From Bretschneidera sinensis (taxonomy: Eukaryota > Streptophyta > Magnoliopsida > Brassicales > Akaniaceae): a stretch of 64,000 nt of DNA. The stretch covers positions 23,905,290-23,969,289 of the forward strand of contig CM043705.1 of assembly GCA_023935145.1 (NCBI GenBank), given 5' to 3'. Shown one piece after another: positions 1-11,279 of the stretch (positions are counted from its first letter, which is position 1; each line of letters begins with the position of its first letter). A model generated the notes under the pieces. The model was not told the origin of the DNA. It ran no database searches and worked only from the letters and a program-made list of their open reading frames with translations. A program made the translations under genes and the position numbers.

Positions 1-977
1 TGCACTTGACCTCACTGGTCAAGATTCACCAAAAATACTACCCATGCCTGATTCACCAGTTCTACGCCAACTTGGTGAAACCTAGTCCACTGGCTATTCG
101 ATTCAGAACCAGTGTGACGAGTGTGGAGTTTGAGGTCAACACTGACCTCTTGGTGAGCATACTGAGGATCCCTGTGGGAGGGATCCAATGGAATTTGGAC
201 GGATGACCGGACAACTTTAACTACGATAAGACATGTTAGATCATTAGGGGCGATCCTAACTATATCTTTCGGCCCACTACATTTCACACATGCAGTGACA
301 GGCCCCTCGATTTGAAGTTGTTCAATCTCATTGTGAGCTGGACCATCCATCCATGACTTAGGAGTTGGGGCTATCTCTTGAAGATAGATGTGGTACTAAT
401 TTGGTGTCTTAAAACTGGACACCACTTCAATATGTACCCCTTACTGCTCGCTAACATGATAAATGATAAAGCTAGTGACTCCGGGTGTCTTTTCTATGGG
501 ATGCTCATCACCCTCATCCTCCAGCACTTCCGAGTTCCTCTTCTTGCCTCTGAGGCTCAGGACATTGGCCCCAAGGATATCATCAATGTCTATTTTCTGA
601 AGAAGATGGGGTGCACAGTCCGAGATGGAATGATCTACTCCAAAGCCAAGATTGGAGATGATGACAGCAGTGAGGAGGATAACGAGGGTCAAGGTGATGC
701 AGCCCCTACCACTGCTATGGACACTGATAACTAAGCACCACCGCATGGTGGTTCTAGTTCTGGTCTAGCTGGATATGGTGATCTACTTCAGGCCTTATCG
801 AGCCTTCAACTATCCATGCAGTCTAGGTTCCAGAGCTTGAGCTCTTTTGTTGATGCCATGCATCATAACCTCCATTCCCTTAGAGACAACTTTGAGCTGC
901 ACCTAGAGCACACAGAGGACTCATTGGCGGAGCTTCAGGATCTTATACGAGACGGCTCTGATTCTCCTGCTCGCTGA
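1..977 (+). pseudogene. Decayed plant transposon-protein ORF (internal region of an LTR element)
   Basis: Read on the plus strand with frame changes, this stretch gives a protein resembling the plant-specific 'putative plant transposon protein' family: an FYANL segment near 79-93, a hydrophobic region around 387-560 with LIWCLKTGHHFN and YGMLITLILQHF, an acidic tail (DDDSSEEDNEGQG, near 655-695) and a Gln/Leu/His-rich C-terminal helix ending at a stop at 975-977. At least one stop (204-206) and further frame breaks around 230-375 interrupt it. It lies upstream of the polypurine tract and LTR at 1662, so it is probably the last, captured ORF of a copia-type element whose 5' part is outside the window. 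The family assignment is by recalled similarity; no function is known to me. Confidence 0.55.
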
Positions 978-1661
978 GTTGCTTGTTGTTATCTTTTCAG
1001 TTATATATAGCTTTTAGTTGTTCTTGGCACGAACATTTATTACATTATCATACATTTCAGTTTTTATATTCGGCTCCTAGAAGCCTGTGATGTATGGATA
1101 TTTGTATTTCTTTGACCATATATCATGTCTAGCTCATGGTTTATATACTTGCTTTATATTTACACTATATGCATACTTAATTTAAATTTGTATTACTGGG
1201 AAATATGCTTTAACTACTTATGCTAGTGTGAAAACTTTCGGTTCTTCTTGGGAAATCTTTCTAGCTCTGAATAATACCTAGTTTTCGTATACAAGTTTTT
1301 TTATACACAATCTTACTGTCAATAGTATCTATGTTGCTTATTTTTTTTGTTAGCACTCACTTTTATGTTGTTGTCAAAACGGGGGAGAAAAATGAGAAAC
1401 AGAGAAATATCACTGTAGACTTAAAATAGAGCATAGATTTAGGGGGAGCATTGCTCCGAAGATCTTATTGAATATAAGACTGTATTTAGTTGCTTGGTTG
1501 GGTTGTTTATGAACTGCATTTGAACTGTTTTATAGGTTGGTTTTATCCACACAAAAAAAAAAAAATAGAGGAATCTCTGCCTATTTTTTTCTAAAAACCC
1601 AACACTTAGTTTTTAAAACTGTTTTCTCTCATTAGTTTTGTCATCATCAAAAAGAGGAGAT
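978..1661 (+). other. Non-coding 3' internal region with polypurine tract
   Basis: AT-rich spacer without a convincing ORF. It contains two G-runs inside purine-rich stretches (about 1380-1390 and 1440-1447) of the kind found downstream of pol in SIRE-like copia elements. It ends in AAAGAGGAGAT directly before the LTR, which is a good polypurine tract for second-strand priming. Confidence 0.6.
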
Positions 1662-2850
1662 TGTTAACCCTCATCTAAATTTTAATAATGACAAAACACT
1701 ACTCTAATTGCACTAACAGTTTTATCTAATTGTTTAAACGATAAAAGCTTTCAGTAAAGAATCAAGATGCAAGAACTCAACCCGAATCAGACACCAAGTC
1801 AAGATAAAAGATATAGTATAGGCATTAAAGTATTGAAACAAACTGTAAATCTCTTTTGTTCAAGTAAGTGGCTTGTCTTATGGCTCTTTCTATAAAATAA
1901 TTTTGACAAAACTAATTATTCAAACTCTTCTAAGTCAAAAACACTTTGAAACACGAAAAACTAGGTTGAAGGGCAACCCAGTCGATTGGCGCTTTATACC
2001 AGTCAACTGGGGTACGAGACAGAATGTCCCCAGTCGATTGGTGTAGATCACCCAGCCGACTGGCATATGGGACAGTGAGTTCCCAGTCGACTGGTGCTTA
2101 GGACCCAATCGACTGGTACTCTCCTACAACCTAAAAGTGAGATTTTTCGCTTGACCCAGTCGACTGGTACTAAAACCCAATCGACTGGTAATTCGAAAAA
2201 TATGACTGTTAGAGACGTGAGACTTGAGCATTTAATGCACTAAACCTACCAAATCAATTTCTAACAATCATATTGATTGAAGGCTATATAAACTCACTTC
2301 AATGAGCATTTAAAAAAAGGAAGAATATACATTCAATTTATAGTTTGCTCATTAATACTCAAAATCTTTGAAAATTTTATTGTTGAGCCATTCATCAAGC
2401 TTTTTCTTGAAAGTGAGATATTGTTCATTTGTAAAAGCATTCATTGCTATCTCTCTACCATTTACTTTACAGTAACTCATATTTATTGTAAAGGGATTAA
2501 CTTCTGTAAGGAAGAAATTAGCTTTCGAGATGAAGGGATTAGCTTCTGAGAGGAAAGGATTGATTGTAGGGTATGTACAACACCCGTGAAGTTGTAGGAC
2601 TAAAATTTTTAGTGGATCACTTCAAAGAGGTTCCTTGAAGAGAGTGGATGTAGGGTCGGAATGAATCTGATATTGCCGAACCACTATAAACTGAGTTTGT
2701 ATTTTCTCTTCCTTAAACTCTTTTACCTAAAGCACATTACTTGTTTGTATGCTTTTGCATTTAACTATTTTTATAAATTGCTAGTAATTAGCGAAAGTTT
2801 TTAAAAACCCAATTCACCCCTCTCTTCTTGGGTTGGAACCTTAGTTTACA
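1662..2850 (+). repeat. LTR of a SIRE/Maximus-like copia element (3' LTR)
   Basis: Begins TGTTAACCC right after a polypurine tract and ends TTAGTTTACA, giving TG...CA ends and 1,189 bp. The terminal sequence with 'cccctctcttcttgggttggaacc' is typical of large plant copia LTRs whose transcripts end near a C/T-rich stretch. The partner 5' LTR is not in the window. It joins directly to a gypsy pol fragment on the right, so the element inserted into, or was fused to, an older gypsy copy. It carries an array of CCAGTCGACTGG palindromes (separate entry). Confidence 0.7.
1978..2188. repeat. Eight-copy array of a CCAGTCGACTGG palindrome inside the LTR
   Basis: Eight matches to the 12-bp self-complementary motif CCAGTCGACTGG, three of them one-base variants of the type CCAGTCGATTGG or CCAATCGACTGG. 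They lie near 1978, 2000, 2031, 2053, 2082, 2107, 2157 and 2177. Spacing is irregular (about 20-50 bp), so this is not a simple tandem repeat. Most variants differ at a CpG-derived C-to-T or G-to-A position. Confidence 0.85.
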
Positions 2851-3991
2851 ACTTGTATGGAGCCACTTGTGAGATATTTACTAACTATAAGAGTTTGATA
2901 TACTTAAATACCCATAGATAGTTGAATTTGAGACAGATGAGGTGGATGGAGTTGATTAATGACTATGATTGTATAATTCATTATCATCAAGAAAAGGCGA
3001 AGGTGGTAACTAATGCATTAAGTAGAAAATCTATAGGAAAATTAATTACTAATGAGAGTCATGATGTGAAATTGAAGATAGATTTAAGAGAGATAAGAAT
3101 GAAGTAGAATATCAGTGATAGAGGATCATTGTTAGGAAATATGGTAATATAGTCATCTGTAGTAAAATGCTTATTAGAAATGCAAGGTAAAGATGATGAG
3201 ATAGAGAAGATTAAACAGGAAGTACTTAGTGGAAAGTAATATGAGTTCAAAAAAAAATAGAAATGATGGTATTCTAGTCTTGGAACATGGAATTTTTGTT
3301 CCCAATGATGCAGAGTTGAGAAATGAGATATTGAGAGAGGCATATAATGATACTGATTTGATGCAACTGAGTAACAATAAGATGTATAGGGAATTGAGAC
3401 AAGATTTCTGGTGGTCAAGATTGAAGAGGGATGTAGCTGAATACATTTCTAGATGTTTGGTTTGTCTATAAGTGAAGTTTGAGAATAAACATTCAGCATG
3501 CTTACTACAGCCTCTTCCTATGCTTGAATGGCCATAGAAAAATGTGAGTATGGATTTTGTTTCTAGATTTTTCCATACCTAGAGAGATCACGATACAGTG
3601 TAAGTGATAGTAGATAGACTTTCTAAGTCATTTCAATTTTTTTCAATTAAAACTAATTGGAATCCTAAAAAGTTGGCTGAACTGTATGTAGCTGAGATTG
3701 TGAGGTTGTATGGAGTACAATTGAGCATATTGTCAAATAAAGATGCTAGATTTACATCTTGGTTTTTTGAAAAGGCTTTCAAAAAGCCACGGGTACGCTG
3801 TTACAATTTAGTACAACTTTTCATCCTCAAATAGATGAACAGACATAAAGGATTATTAGAGTACTAGAAGATATATTGAGGGTAAGTGTAATGAGTTTCT
3901 CATGCTTAGCCATTGATTGAATTTTCTTATACTAATCAACATCAATCTTGTATTGGAATGGCACTATGTGAAGCATTGTATAACAGGAGAA
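2851..3991 (+). pseudogene. Ty3/gypsy pol fragment (RNase H end to integrase), Tekay-like
   Basis: Translated in pieces, this gives the end of RNase H (CEIFTNYKSL, then YDCIIHYHQEKAKVVTNALSRK), the integrase zinc-binding region (NKMYRELRQDFWWSRLKRDV), the core start (VDRLSKSFQF) and, near 3890-3990, a degenerate match to the integrase C-terminal segment. The segments at 2922-3107, 3229-3471 and 3604-3834 are separated by stops and frameshifts. The order and wording match the minus-strand gypsy at 41.4-46.5 kb, so both belong to one family. The left end is cut by the LTR at 2850 and the right end by an unrelated inverted fragment. Dead relic. Confidence 0.8.
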
Positions 3992-4494
3992 GCAAGTTGA
4001 TCACGTGCTCGGAACGGCGCGATCCTTAAGATCTCGCTTTTTCTTTCGAGGAGTCTTGTTGCGTGTTCAGGGATGATGCAGTCCATGAAATCTTGCTTTC
4101 ATTTTTGCGTGTGAGAAGTCTGTGAGTGGTTATGACTTCGTCATCTGCTCTGCCAGCCAGATATCATCCGGTCATTGGAAGGGGAGTTATCCATGTGTCA
4201 CCAGGCTACTAGAGAGTGAATTATTTACTACATCAGAAGTCCCCCCCCCCCACTTCTTTAAGTATATCTATGTGCTTGAGGAAGTATAATGGAGCTTTGT
4301 GTCGTTGGTTACGTGCTTCGACCTGTGAAGCCTGGGGCCAAGCATATGAGCAGTAGTCAAAATGTTTGTCCTTGGAGTCATGGGACCGAGCATATGAACA
4401 GAAGTCAAAATGCTCAGTCTTGGAGATATAGGACCAAGCAAATAAGTAGTAGCCAAAATGCTCGGCCTTGGAGACATAGGACTGAGCATATGAT
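3992..4494 (-). mobile_element. Inverted fragment of the Tat-like element (partial LTR, polypurine tract, hairpin, minisatellite)
   Basis: This is a reverse-complement copy of the right end of the element described at 14000-24542. LTR sequence runs from about 3992 to 4235 (TGATGTAG start at 4235, reading minus). Next to it lies the tract 4236-4258, a long C-run on the plus strand that is a G-rich polypurine tract on the element strand, then the CTTCCTCAAG hairpin (about 4251-4285) and about three and a half units of the 48-bp minisatellite (about 4310-4494). The remaining half of the LTR and all of the internal region are missing, and both edges lack target-site duplications, so it arrived or was trimmed by deletion or illegitimate recombination. 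Confidence 0.8.
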
Positions 4495-7400
4495 GGCGGC
4501 TTTGTCCAGTATGTATGAAAAATCGTCAAATAACAACAAAGTGCATCTGTTGAAAAAGTTGTTCAATTTGAAGATGACGGAAAGTACCCCTATTGCGCAG
4601 CATCTGAATGAGTTCAACACAATTGTTAATCATTTGTCCTCTGTTGAGATTGATTTTGATGATGAGATTCATGCTTTAATTGTTTTGGCTTCTCTGCCAA
4701 ACAGTTGGGAAGCCATGAGAATAGCGGTGAGTAATTCTACAGGGAAGAATAAACTCAAATATGAAGATATTTGGGATTTGATTTTAAGCGAGGAGGTTCA
4801 CAGGAGAGATGTGGGTGAAACCTCGGGTTCTGGTTCTGCTTTAAATCTTGAGACAAGAGGTAGAGCACAGGATAGAAATTCCAATCGGAGTAGATAAAAA
4901 TCCAGAATATGAGGTAGGAGTAAATCCAGATCTGGACGACAACTAGAATGCAGGAATTGTGGCAAGACTGGCCACCTTAAGAAAAATTGTAGAGAACCGT
5001 AGAAGAAAAGGAATGAGAACGATGCTGCAAATACTATGACAGAAGAACTACAGGATGCCCTATTACTTTCTATTGACAATCCCTTTGACTTTTGGGTTTT
5101 GGACTCAAGAGCTTCTTTCCATACCACTGCACACTGAGAAATCATGGAGCACTATGTGATAGGTGATTTTGGGAAGGTATATTTGGCTGATGGAGAAGCC
5201 TTGGAAATTGTGGGTATGGAAAACGTTTGCATTAAATTGCCGAATGGGTCTATATGGTTGATACAGAAAGTGCGACATGTTCCAAAATTGATGAAGAACT
5301 TGATCTCTGTAGGACAACTTGATGCTGAAGGTCACACGATGATATTTGGGGCTGGTACTTGGAAGATTACAAAGGGAGCCATGGTAGTGCCTCATGGAAC
5401 AAAAACGAGTACTCTGTACATGACCTCAATTGTGAGAGATACTATTGCAGTGGTTGATGCAAAAGTTGATACAAACCTATGGTCACATGAGCGAAAAAGG
5501 GATGAAAGTGATGTTGTCTAAAGGGAAACTGCCAGAGTTGAAATCCCCTGACTTTGATTTGTGTGAGAGCTGCATTCTTGGGAAATAGAGAAAGGTCAGT
5601 TTCTTGAAAAGAGGCAGAACTCCAAAGTCTGAAAAATTGGAGTTAGTACACACAGATTTGTGGGGAGCTTCCCCGGTTGCATCTCTTGGAGGTTCGCGGT
5701 ATTATATCACATTTATTGATGACTCAAGCAAGAAGGTATGAGTTTATTTTTTGAAAAATAAATCTGAGGTATTTGAGACCTTTAAGAAATGGAAAGCCAT
5801 GGTTGAGACTGAAACAGGTTTGAAGGTAAAATGTTTGAGGTCTGATAATGGTAGAGAGTACATAGATGGGGTTTAGAGAATTTTGTGCTGCTAATAGGAT
5901 TAAGATGGAGAAGACTATTCCCAGGACACCACAGCAGAATGGCGTGGCTGAACGCATGAACAATAACCTCAATGAGCAGGCTAGAAGTATGAGGTTGCAT
6001 GTTGGGTTGCCAGAAACTTTTTGGGCCGATGCAGTTAGCACAACAGCTCACTTGATAAATCGAGGACCGTTAGTTCCTTTGGATTGTAGGATACCTGAAG
6101 AGGTATGGAGTGGAAAGAAGGTAAACCTTTCTTACTTAAAAGTTTTTGGTTGTTTATCTTATGTTCATATTGACTCTGATGCTCGCAGTAAACTAGATGC
6201 TAAATCCAGAAAATATTTCTTTATTGGCCATGGTGATGAAGCTTTTGGTTATCGGTTTTGGGAGAATCAAAGTCGAAAAATCATCAGGAGTAGAAATGTG
6301 ATTTTCAATGAACAGGTTATGTACAAAGACAGGTCAAGTGCAGAATCTGTTGTTACAAGGCCAGAACCAAAGAAGTCTGAGTTTGTTGACTTGGATGAAT
6401 TTTTTGAGAGTACAGTGCAGAGTAGGAGTCAGGAAAATGGTGAGAATATAGACCCACGGGTAGAACAGTGTACGCCCATAAGTGCTGTTCGAAGGTCTTC
6501 TAGGAACATTAGACCTCCACAGCGGTTCTCACCATCCTTATTCTATATTTTATTAACTGACAGTGATGAGCCAGAATATTATGATGAAGCTTTGCAAGTT
6601 AAAAATTCTAGCAAGCGGGAGTTAGCCATGAAGGATGAGATGGGCTCATTGATGACGAATCAGATATGGGAACTAATTGAATTGCCAGAAGGGAAGAAAG
6701 CTTTACATAACAAATGGGTGTACAGAGTAAAAGAAGAGCATGATGGTATTAAGCGCTACAACGCCAGATTGGTTGTGAAAGGGTTTCAACAGAAAGAGGG
6801 TGTTGATTACACAGATATTTTCTCTCCAGTTGTGAAGCTAACAACAATAAGGCTGGTACTGGGAATTGTGGCTGTAGAGAACCTACATCTTGAGCAGTTA
6901 GATGTGAAGACAGCATTCATTCATGGTGATTTGAAGGAGGATATTTATATGCATCAGCCACAAGGATTTGCAGTGCAGGGAAAGGAAAATCAGGTTTGCA
7001 AACTGAGAAAGAGTTTGTATGAGTTGAAACAAGCTCCAAGACAATGGTACAAGAAGTTTGACAACTTCATGTGTAGCACTAGGTTCACAAGGTGCTAGGC
7101 AGACCATTGTTGCTATGTTAAGAGTTTTGACAACTCTTATATCCTATTACTGTTGTATGTGGATGATATGCTCATTGCAGGGTCTAACATTGAAGAGATT
7201 AATAATCTCAAGAGGCAGTTGTCAAAACAGTTTGAAATGAAGGATTTAGGTGCTGCAAAATAAATCCTTAGTATGAGAATCATCAGAGACAGAGTCAGTG
7301 GGACTTTGAAACTTTCACAGACAGAGTATGTGAAGAAGGTTCTCAGTCAATTTAGCATGGATAGTGCTAAACCAGTGAGCACACCTTTGGCTAGTCATTT

Positions 7401-8118
7401 TAGACTATCTAAGGATCAGTCACTAAAGATAGAACAGGAGCAGGACTACATGAGTAGGGTTCCCTATGCCTCAGCTATTGGAAGTCTTATGTACGCCATG
7501 GTCTACACAAGACCGGACATTGCACATGCAGTGGGAGTAGTGAGTAGGTACATGAGTAATCCGGGAAAACAATATTGGGAGGCAGTCAAATGGATCCTGA
7601 GGTATCTGAAAGGCACTTCAGATACATCTCTGTGCTTCACAAGGGCAGGTTTAAAACTGCAGGGTTTTGTGGATGCGGATTTAGCTGGTGATATTGATAG
7701 CAGGAAGAGTACTACAGGGATTGTGTACGCTTTGGGTGGTATAGCTGTAAGTTGGGCTTCTAAGTTGCAGAAAATCATTGCTCTCTCTACTACAGAAGCT
7801 GAGTATGTAGCCATAACTGAAGCTGGGAAAGAGATGGTTTGGTTACAGGATCTCTTGGATGAGCTGGGTAAGAAGAATGAGAGGGGTACTCTACACAGTG
7901 ATAGTCAGAGTGCTATTTTTCTTGCTAAGAATCCGGCGTTTCATTCCAGGACGAAGCATTTACAGTTGAGATATCACTTTATTCGCTCTCTTCTCGATAG
8001 TGAACATTTGGTACTGGAGAAGATTCGTGGAACTGAGAATCCAGTAGATATGTTGACTAAGAGTGTCACTATTGAGAAATTGAAGCTGTGCTCAGCTTCA
8101 GTTGGTCTTCAATCTTAA
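4495..8118 (+). pseudogene. Copia gag-pol polyprotein, degenerate
   Basis: Gag sequence (4498-4893) is followed by a CCHC knuckle (CRNCGKTGHLKKNC, from 4950). The protease region reads FWVLDSRASFH, where the expected D-[ST]-G triad has R for G. Integrase shows HTDLWG (about 5650), RSDNGREY (about 5840) and PQQNGVAERM (about 5930-5960) as the D, D and E motifs. The longest open stretch, 5866-7098, covers the integrase end and the first part of reverse transcriptase (VKTAFIHGDL). YVDD lies at 7156-7167 in a shifted frame, and 7273-8118 covers the end of reverse transcriptase and RNase H (STTEAEYVA, SRTKHL). Stops or shifts near 4896, 5001, 5520, 5874, 7098 and 7261 break the frame. Similarity to Tnt1-94 polyproteins is clear; the protein cannot be made intact. 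Confidence 0.9.
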
Positions 8119-8198
8119 GGACAGGTGAATGAGTTGCGGTGATGGTTACTTTGTTTGAAGGCATGCGGTGCTTGGTGTTGGTGATTGGACCAGTCTCC

Positions 8199-8209
8199 AA
8201 GTGGGAGAT
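8199..8209 (+). other. Polypurine tract of the copia element
   Basis: AAGTGGGAGAT lies immediately upstream of the TGTTGGG LTR start, the expected plus-strand priming site. Confidence 0.75.
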
Positions 8210-8555
8210 TGTTGGGCTATGTGTGGAGCCTGGTGGGCTTTTTTTGTCCAATCTGGGGTTTTCAGCACTGTTTGGTATCTGTTTTATTTTAACTCGGAAA
8301 TATAAGGGTTTCATATTATTCTTTTGTGTAAGGGAGTAAGCCGTCTTTTTTTTGTGAATACTGTGAAGGGTGTCTAAGGGTGAGACCTCCTTGTATTGTT
8401 CTTCAAGACATAGTGAAATCGCTGCAACTCCGTGGACGTAACCCAAGTTTGGGTGAATCACGTAAATCTGTGTGCTGTGTGTTTGCCTTTGATTTATTTT
8501 TATTTTCTTCTCTATATTCGCATCTCAAGATCCGTAGGGATAAGGTTACCTAACA
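8210..8555 (+). repeat. 3' LTR of the Tnt1-like copia (346 bp)
   Basis: Begins TGTTGGGCTATGTG after the polypurine tract and ends GGTTACCTAACA. The length suits a Tork/Tnt1-type LTR. The partner LTR has been lost, so the insertion age cannot be read from it. Confidence 0.75.
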
Positions 8556-9039
8556 TAACTCAAGTCACAAAATATCAGGGAGAAAGAGAACAAAAACGTT
8601 GAGAGCAGGATTTTCCCCATAATTTTATTCTTTATTTTGGTTTCTTAAAACTCGTTTATTGTTGGACTACTAGCATGCTGCAAGCAAAAAAACAGCTAAT
8701 TATTAGTTCATGACACCTACTAGAAGACCAAAAAAATAATAAAATGCAAAGACAAAAAATATTTTCTTTTCATCAACTTAAAAGACTAAAAGACAGATAC
8801 CAGAAAAGGAAACACAGATTAGAATCTAATAAAACTCAGAAAGCAATAATTAAGCTCATAAACAAACTAAAAACACAAATTAAGATCTTAAAATGGAACA
8901 AATTGGGAAAAAGGATAAAGACTCATAACAAAAACTTGTCCTCTACTTCCTTGGCAGCCGAAAACAACACTGAGCAAGAGAAAAATAAAGCTTAACTAAT
9001 GGCTACCTATCTCCGTTAGGATTGAAAAATTTATAGAGA
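8556..9039 (-). other. Duplicate of the F-box gene 5' flank/leader
   Basis: From about 8690 this stretch is recognisably similar to 11630-12060, the sequence upstream of the F-box gene: shared runs include 'ggcagccgaaaacaac', 'gagaaaaataaagcttaactaatgg' and 'ctatctccgt'. It is AT-rich, and a Lys-rich open frame at 8744-8995 has no recognisable homology. I read it as the upstream part of another F-box copy whose body, to the left, is gone. Confidence 0.55.
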
Positions 9040-9490
9040 CCGGGGAGTAGGAATAGAATTGAGTCGAGTAGCTCAGCTCGTTCGAGAGGTTCAACTTGAA
9101 ACTTGATTAAATCGAGCTTGAGTTCAAACTAACTCGAGCTATGATTTTAGCTTGGTTAGCTTATCGAGCCAAGCTCGACTAATATCAAACTCGGTTCGTA
9201 AGCCAGTTTGATTAAATTAATAAATTAAATAAAAATTATATATATAATAAATATATATACTATATTTATTATATATATTATAAAAATATTTTTTTATTTA
9301 TTTATTTTATTTCAAAACTATAAATACCATATTTTTTATTTTATTTCGAAAAACTCAGTTCGAGTCTGAATTTCACATTACGAATTAAACTCGAATTCAA
9401 TTTTCTTAATTCGACTCGACTCAAATTAGTTTTTTACTTACGAGCCAAGTTCGAGCTCGTCTCAACTCGGCTCGTACCCACCCTCCGGGA
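9040..9490. mobile_element. Degenerate hAT-like MITE with TCGAGC-rich arms and AT-rich core
   Basis: The left arm (about 9046-9190) and right arm (about 9355-9485) are rough inverted repeats rich in CTCGAGCTCG-type words, and the outer ends read gagtaggaatag... and ...cgtacccaccctcc. The centre (9210-9340) is almost pure A+T. A near-duplicated CCGGG(G)AG borders both ends, compatible with an 8-bp hAT-type target duplication but imperfect. No coding capacity. Confidence 0.5.
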
Positions 9491-9858
9491 GAGTGTGTCA
9501 AAGGGATAGAGAGGCATTTTAAGTGAATTTGGGCTAAGAGTGAAGTTTAGTTAGGGTCCCAAAATGTAGATGAATTTAGCTCAAATTCAAATTCAGGCCC
9601 ATTAAAGGGTTTCCATAGTCCAAGCAAGTGAGTTGTATTATATATATATATTAAACGTAATAAATATTATATTCAAGTGGTTTCTCCATTGCAAGTTACT
9701 TTTGATCTCAAAGAATGAAAATGGTCACTCAAATAGTTTAGCAATTATCATGACATAAACAAGAATAATATAGAACACGTTCCATTGAATGTACTGGGAC
9801 CAAGTTGACGATAAACACATGATAAGGAGATGTCCCCTATTGCTAACAACATAGCCTC
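9491..9858 (-). other. Spacer and 3' flank of the F-box gene
   Basis: About 9520-9610 resembles 13555-13640 (shared 'aaattcaggccc' block), and about 9780-9858 resembles 24760-24819. The latter provides the intact 'empty site' ACAACATAGCC (about 9847-9857) for the small LTR element inserted at 24820. No gene seen. Confidence 0.5.
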
Positions 9859-11279
9859 TCAACTGTCCAAAAATATGATTTCTACATTCGTTGATGCACG
9901 TCGAAATTGAGTCACCTCTTCCAAGATTTGGATCACTCCAGAGAGATCTGAATCTCCATTTTCAGCAGCGTGGGGGATTTGGCTAATAGAAACATAATGA
10001 AATCCATTTCCGGCCTTGTGCAATTGGAATCTACAATCTCTACTTGTTGAAGTCGGTTCAAAGTAAGATTTGAGTACTCTTCAGCTTCCAAAAGTTGTTG
10101 AACAGGATTTATTTGTGCAGTGTTATATGACATCTAGAAAGAAAATATATATATATATATATATATGACGCCTTTAATATGCCTAATGAATATACTTCCT
10201 CCTAGCTGACCTGAATCTTAATGATCTCTAAGTTAAGGGCACTTGCAATCAAGCAAAGAACTCATGAGGCGATGTTCATCTCTGTGAAGCACATTTCAGA
10301 GAACTCAAAAAACTTCAGGTAGTTAAGACTAGTTGGGAGCAGCTTTGGTACATTGCCTAAAGCCAAGAACTTGAAACAAATACAAGAATAATTAACATTG
10401 TGTGCTAATGATAAATAATGCAAAAACCGAATGATTGACAGGAAACTGTGTACCTTACCTTCAGAAAACGATAACCTACAAGTACGTTCTCTACTAGAGG
10501 TAGACAATTGAAAACTTCAATCAAATTAGAGTTACCCCCTTTTATGAATTCTGCATCTTCATTTATAGTTGCATCAAGTAATACTCTTGCAAGTAGAGGT
10601 AATCTTTTTGAAATAGAGATTTTCGAAAAAGCCTCCTTCCAAATGGAAGAGTTTGAGGTTAGGAGCATAAATTTCAAGGCACTGACATTCTACACAACAG
10701 TATTTCAACACCAGTCGCTCAAGGAGTGGGCATTTGGTGATGAATTTATTGAATGAATCAACTGGTAATTCGAAATAGGTAAACTCAATACTTATGAGCC
10801 TGCTAAACCCTTTGTAAGTGGAGGTTTGAATTCACATGCATGCAGATTCAGATGCATCAACTGAGATATTCAAACAGACAAGAAGGCAACTCATACGAGC
10901 CATCACCCGCAAGGTGAAGGGTGAAGTCCTGGATGCCTTTGCTCGACAGAAACTTCATCAACGGATTAATCACAGGAGAGCTTCCCAATCCGGGAATGGA
11001 GAGAGTGAATTTAAGTAATGGTGCATTATGAGCCAATAGAACTTGAAAAATAGTAATCAAGGTCTCACGAGTATAAGTCCGGTCGCTAAATGGTGTTACT
11101 CGATAAAAAGTATGGTCGAATACAAGCTGGGGAAGATTTGTCCAGAGGTGCCTCCATTTGCTTGACAGGATACTTGTCCTTGCTGCCTCTCGTATTGGCA
11201 AATACGTTAGAATGTTTTCTATTATATTGCTTGGTAGGTGACTGATTCTATCGGAAGTTGCCTTATGATTGAGCTTCAT
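9859..11279 (-). pseudogene. F-box/LRR/FBD gene of the At1g13570 type, decayed
   Basis: Such proteins are substrate adaptors of SCF ubiquitin ligases. The start at 11279 leads straight into the F-box (DRISHLPSNIIENILTYL, then WRHLW), followed by LRR-type segments (CPLLERLVLKYC, near 10680-10720) and a C-terminal FBD domain (TRPEMDFIMFLLAKSPTLLKMEI, exon 3). Exons are 10459-11279, 10211-10369 and 9859-10133, with GT/AG introns of 89 and 77 bp; intron 2 holds a TA-dinucleotide run. Breaks seen: a frame change near 10860 between ELPSCLFEYL and the next LRR (MHLNLHACEF), an in-frame TGA at 10262-10264 where relatives usually have Cys, and a second frame change near 9935 before the final ...RRASTNVEIIFLD. 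Three independent lesions make a pseudogene likely, though sequencing error cannot be excluded for the single-base shifts. Confidence 0.8.

Larger units (their letters stand above)
4495..8555 (+). mobile_element. 5'-truncated Tnt1/Tork-like Ty1/copia element
   Basis: A copia element with internal region from mid-gag to the end of RNase H, followed by a polypurine tract and a 3' LTR. No 5' LTR, primer-binding site or gag start is present, because the left side is replaced by the inverted Tat-like fragment. The order gag, protease, integrase, reverse transcriptase, RNase H, with integrase before reverse transcriptase, is diagnostic of Ty1/copia. Several stops show that it is inactive. Confidence 0.9.

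Noticed and set aside
1978..2188. CRISPR-like repeat-spacer array
   Set aside because: Repeats are 12-bp palindromes at irregular spacing in a plant LTR; no cas genes or eukaryotic precedent.
8744..8995. Lys-rich 83-residue open frame
   Set aside because: A-rich sequence gives Lys/Asn/Gln by composition; the region matches the non-coding upstream flank of the F-box gene.
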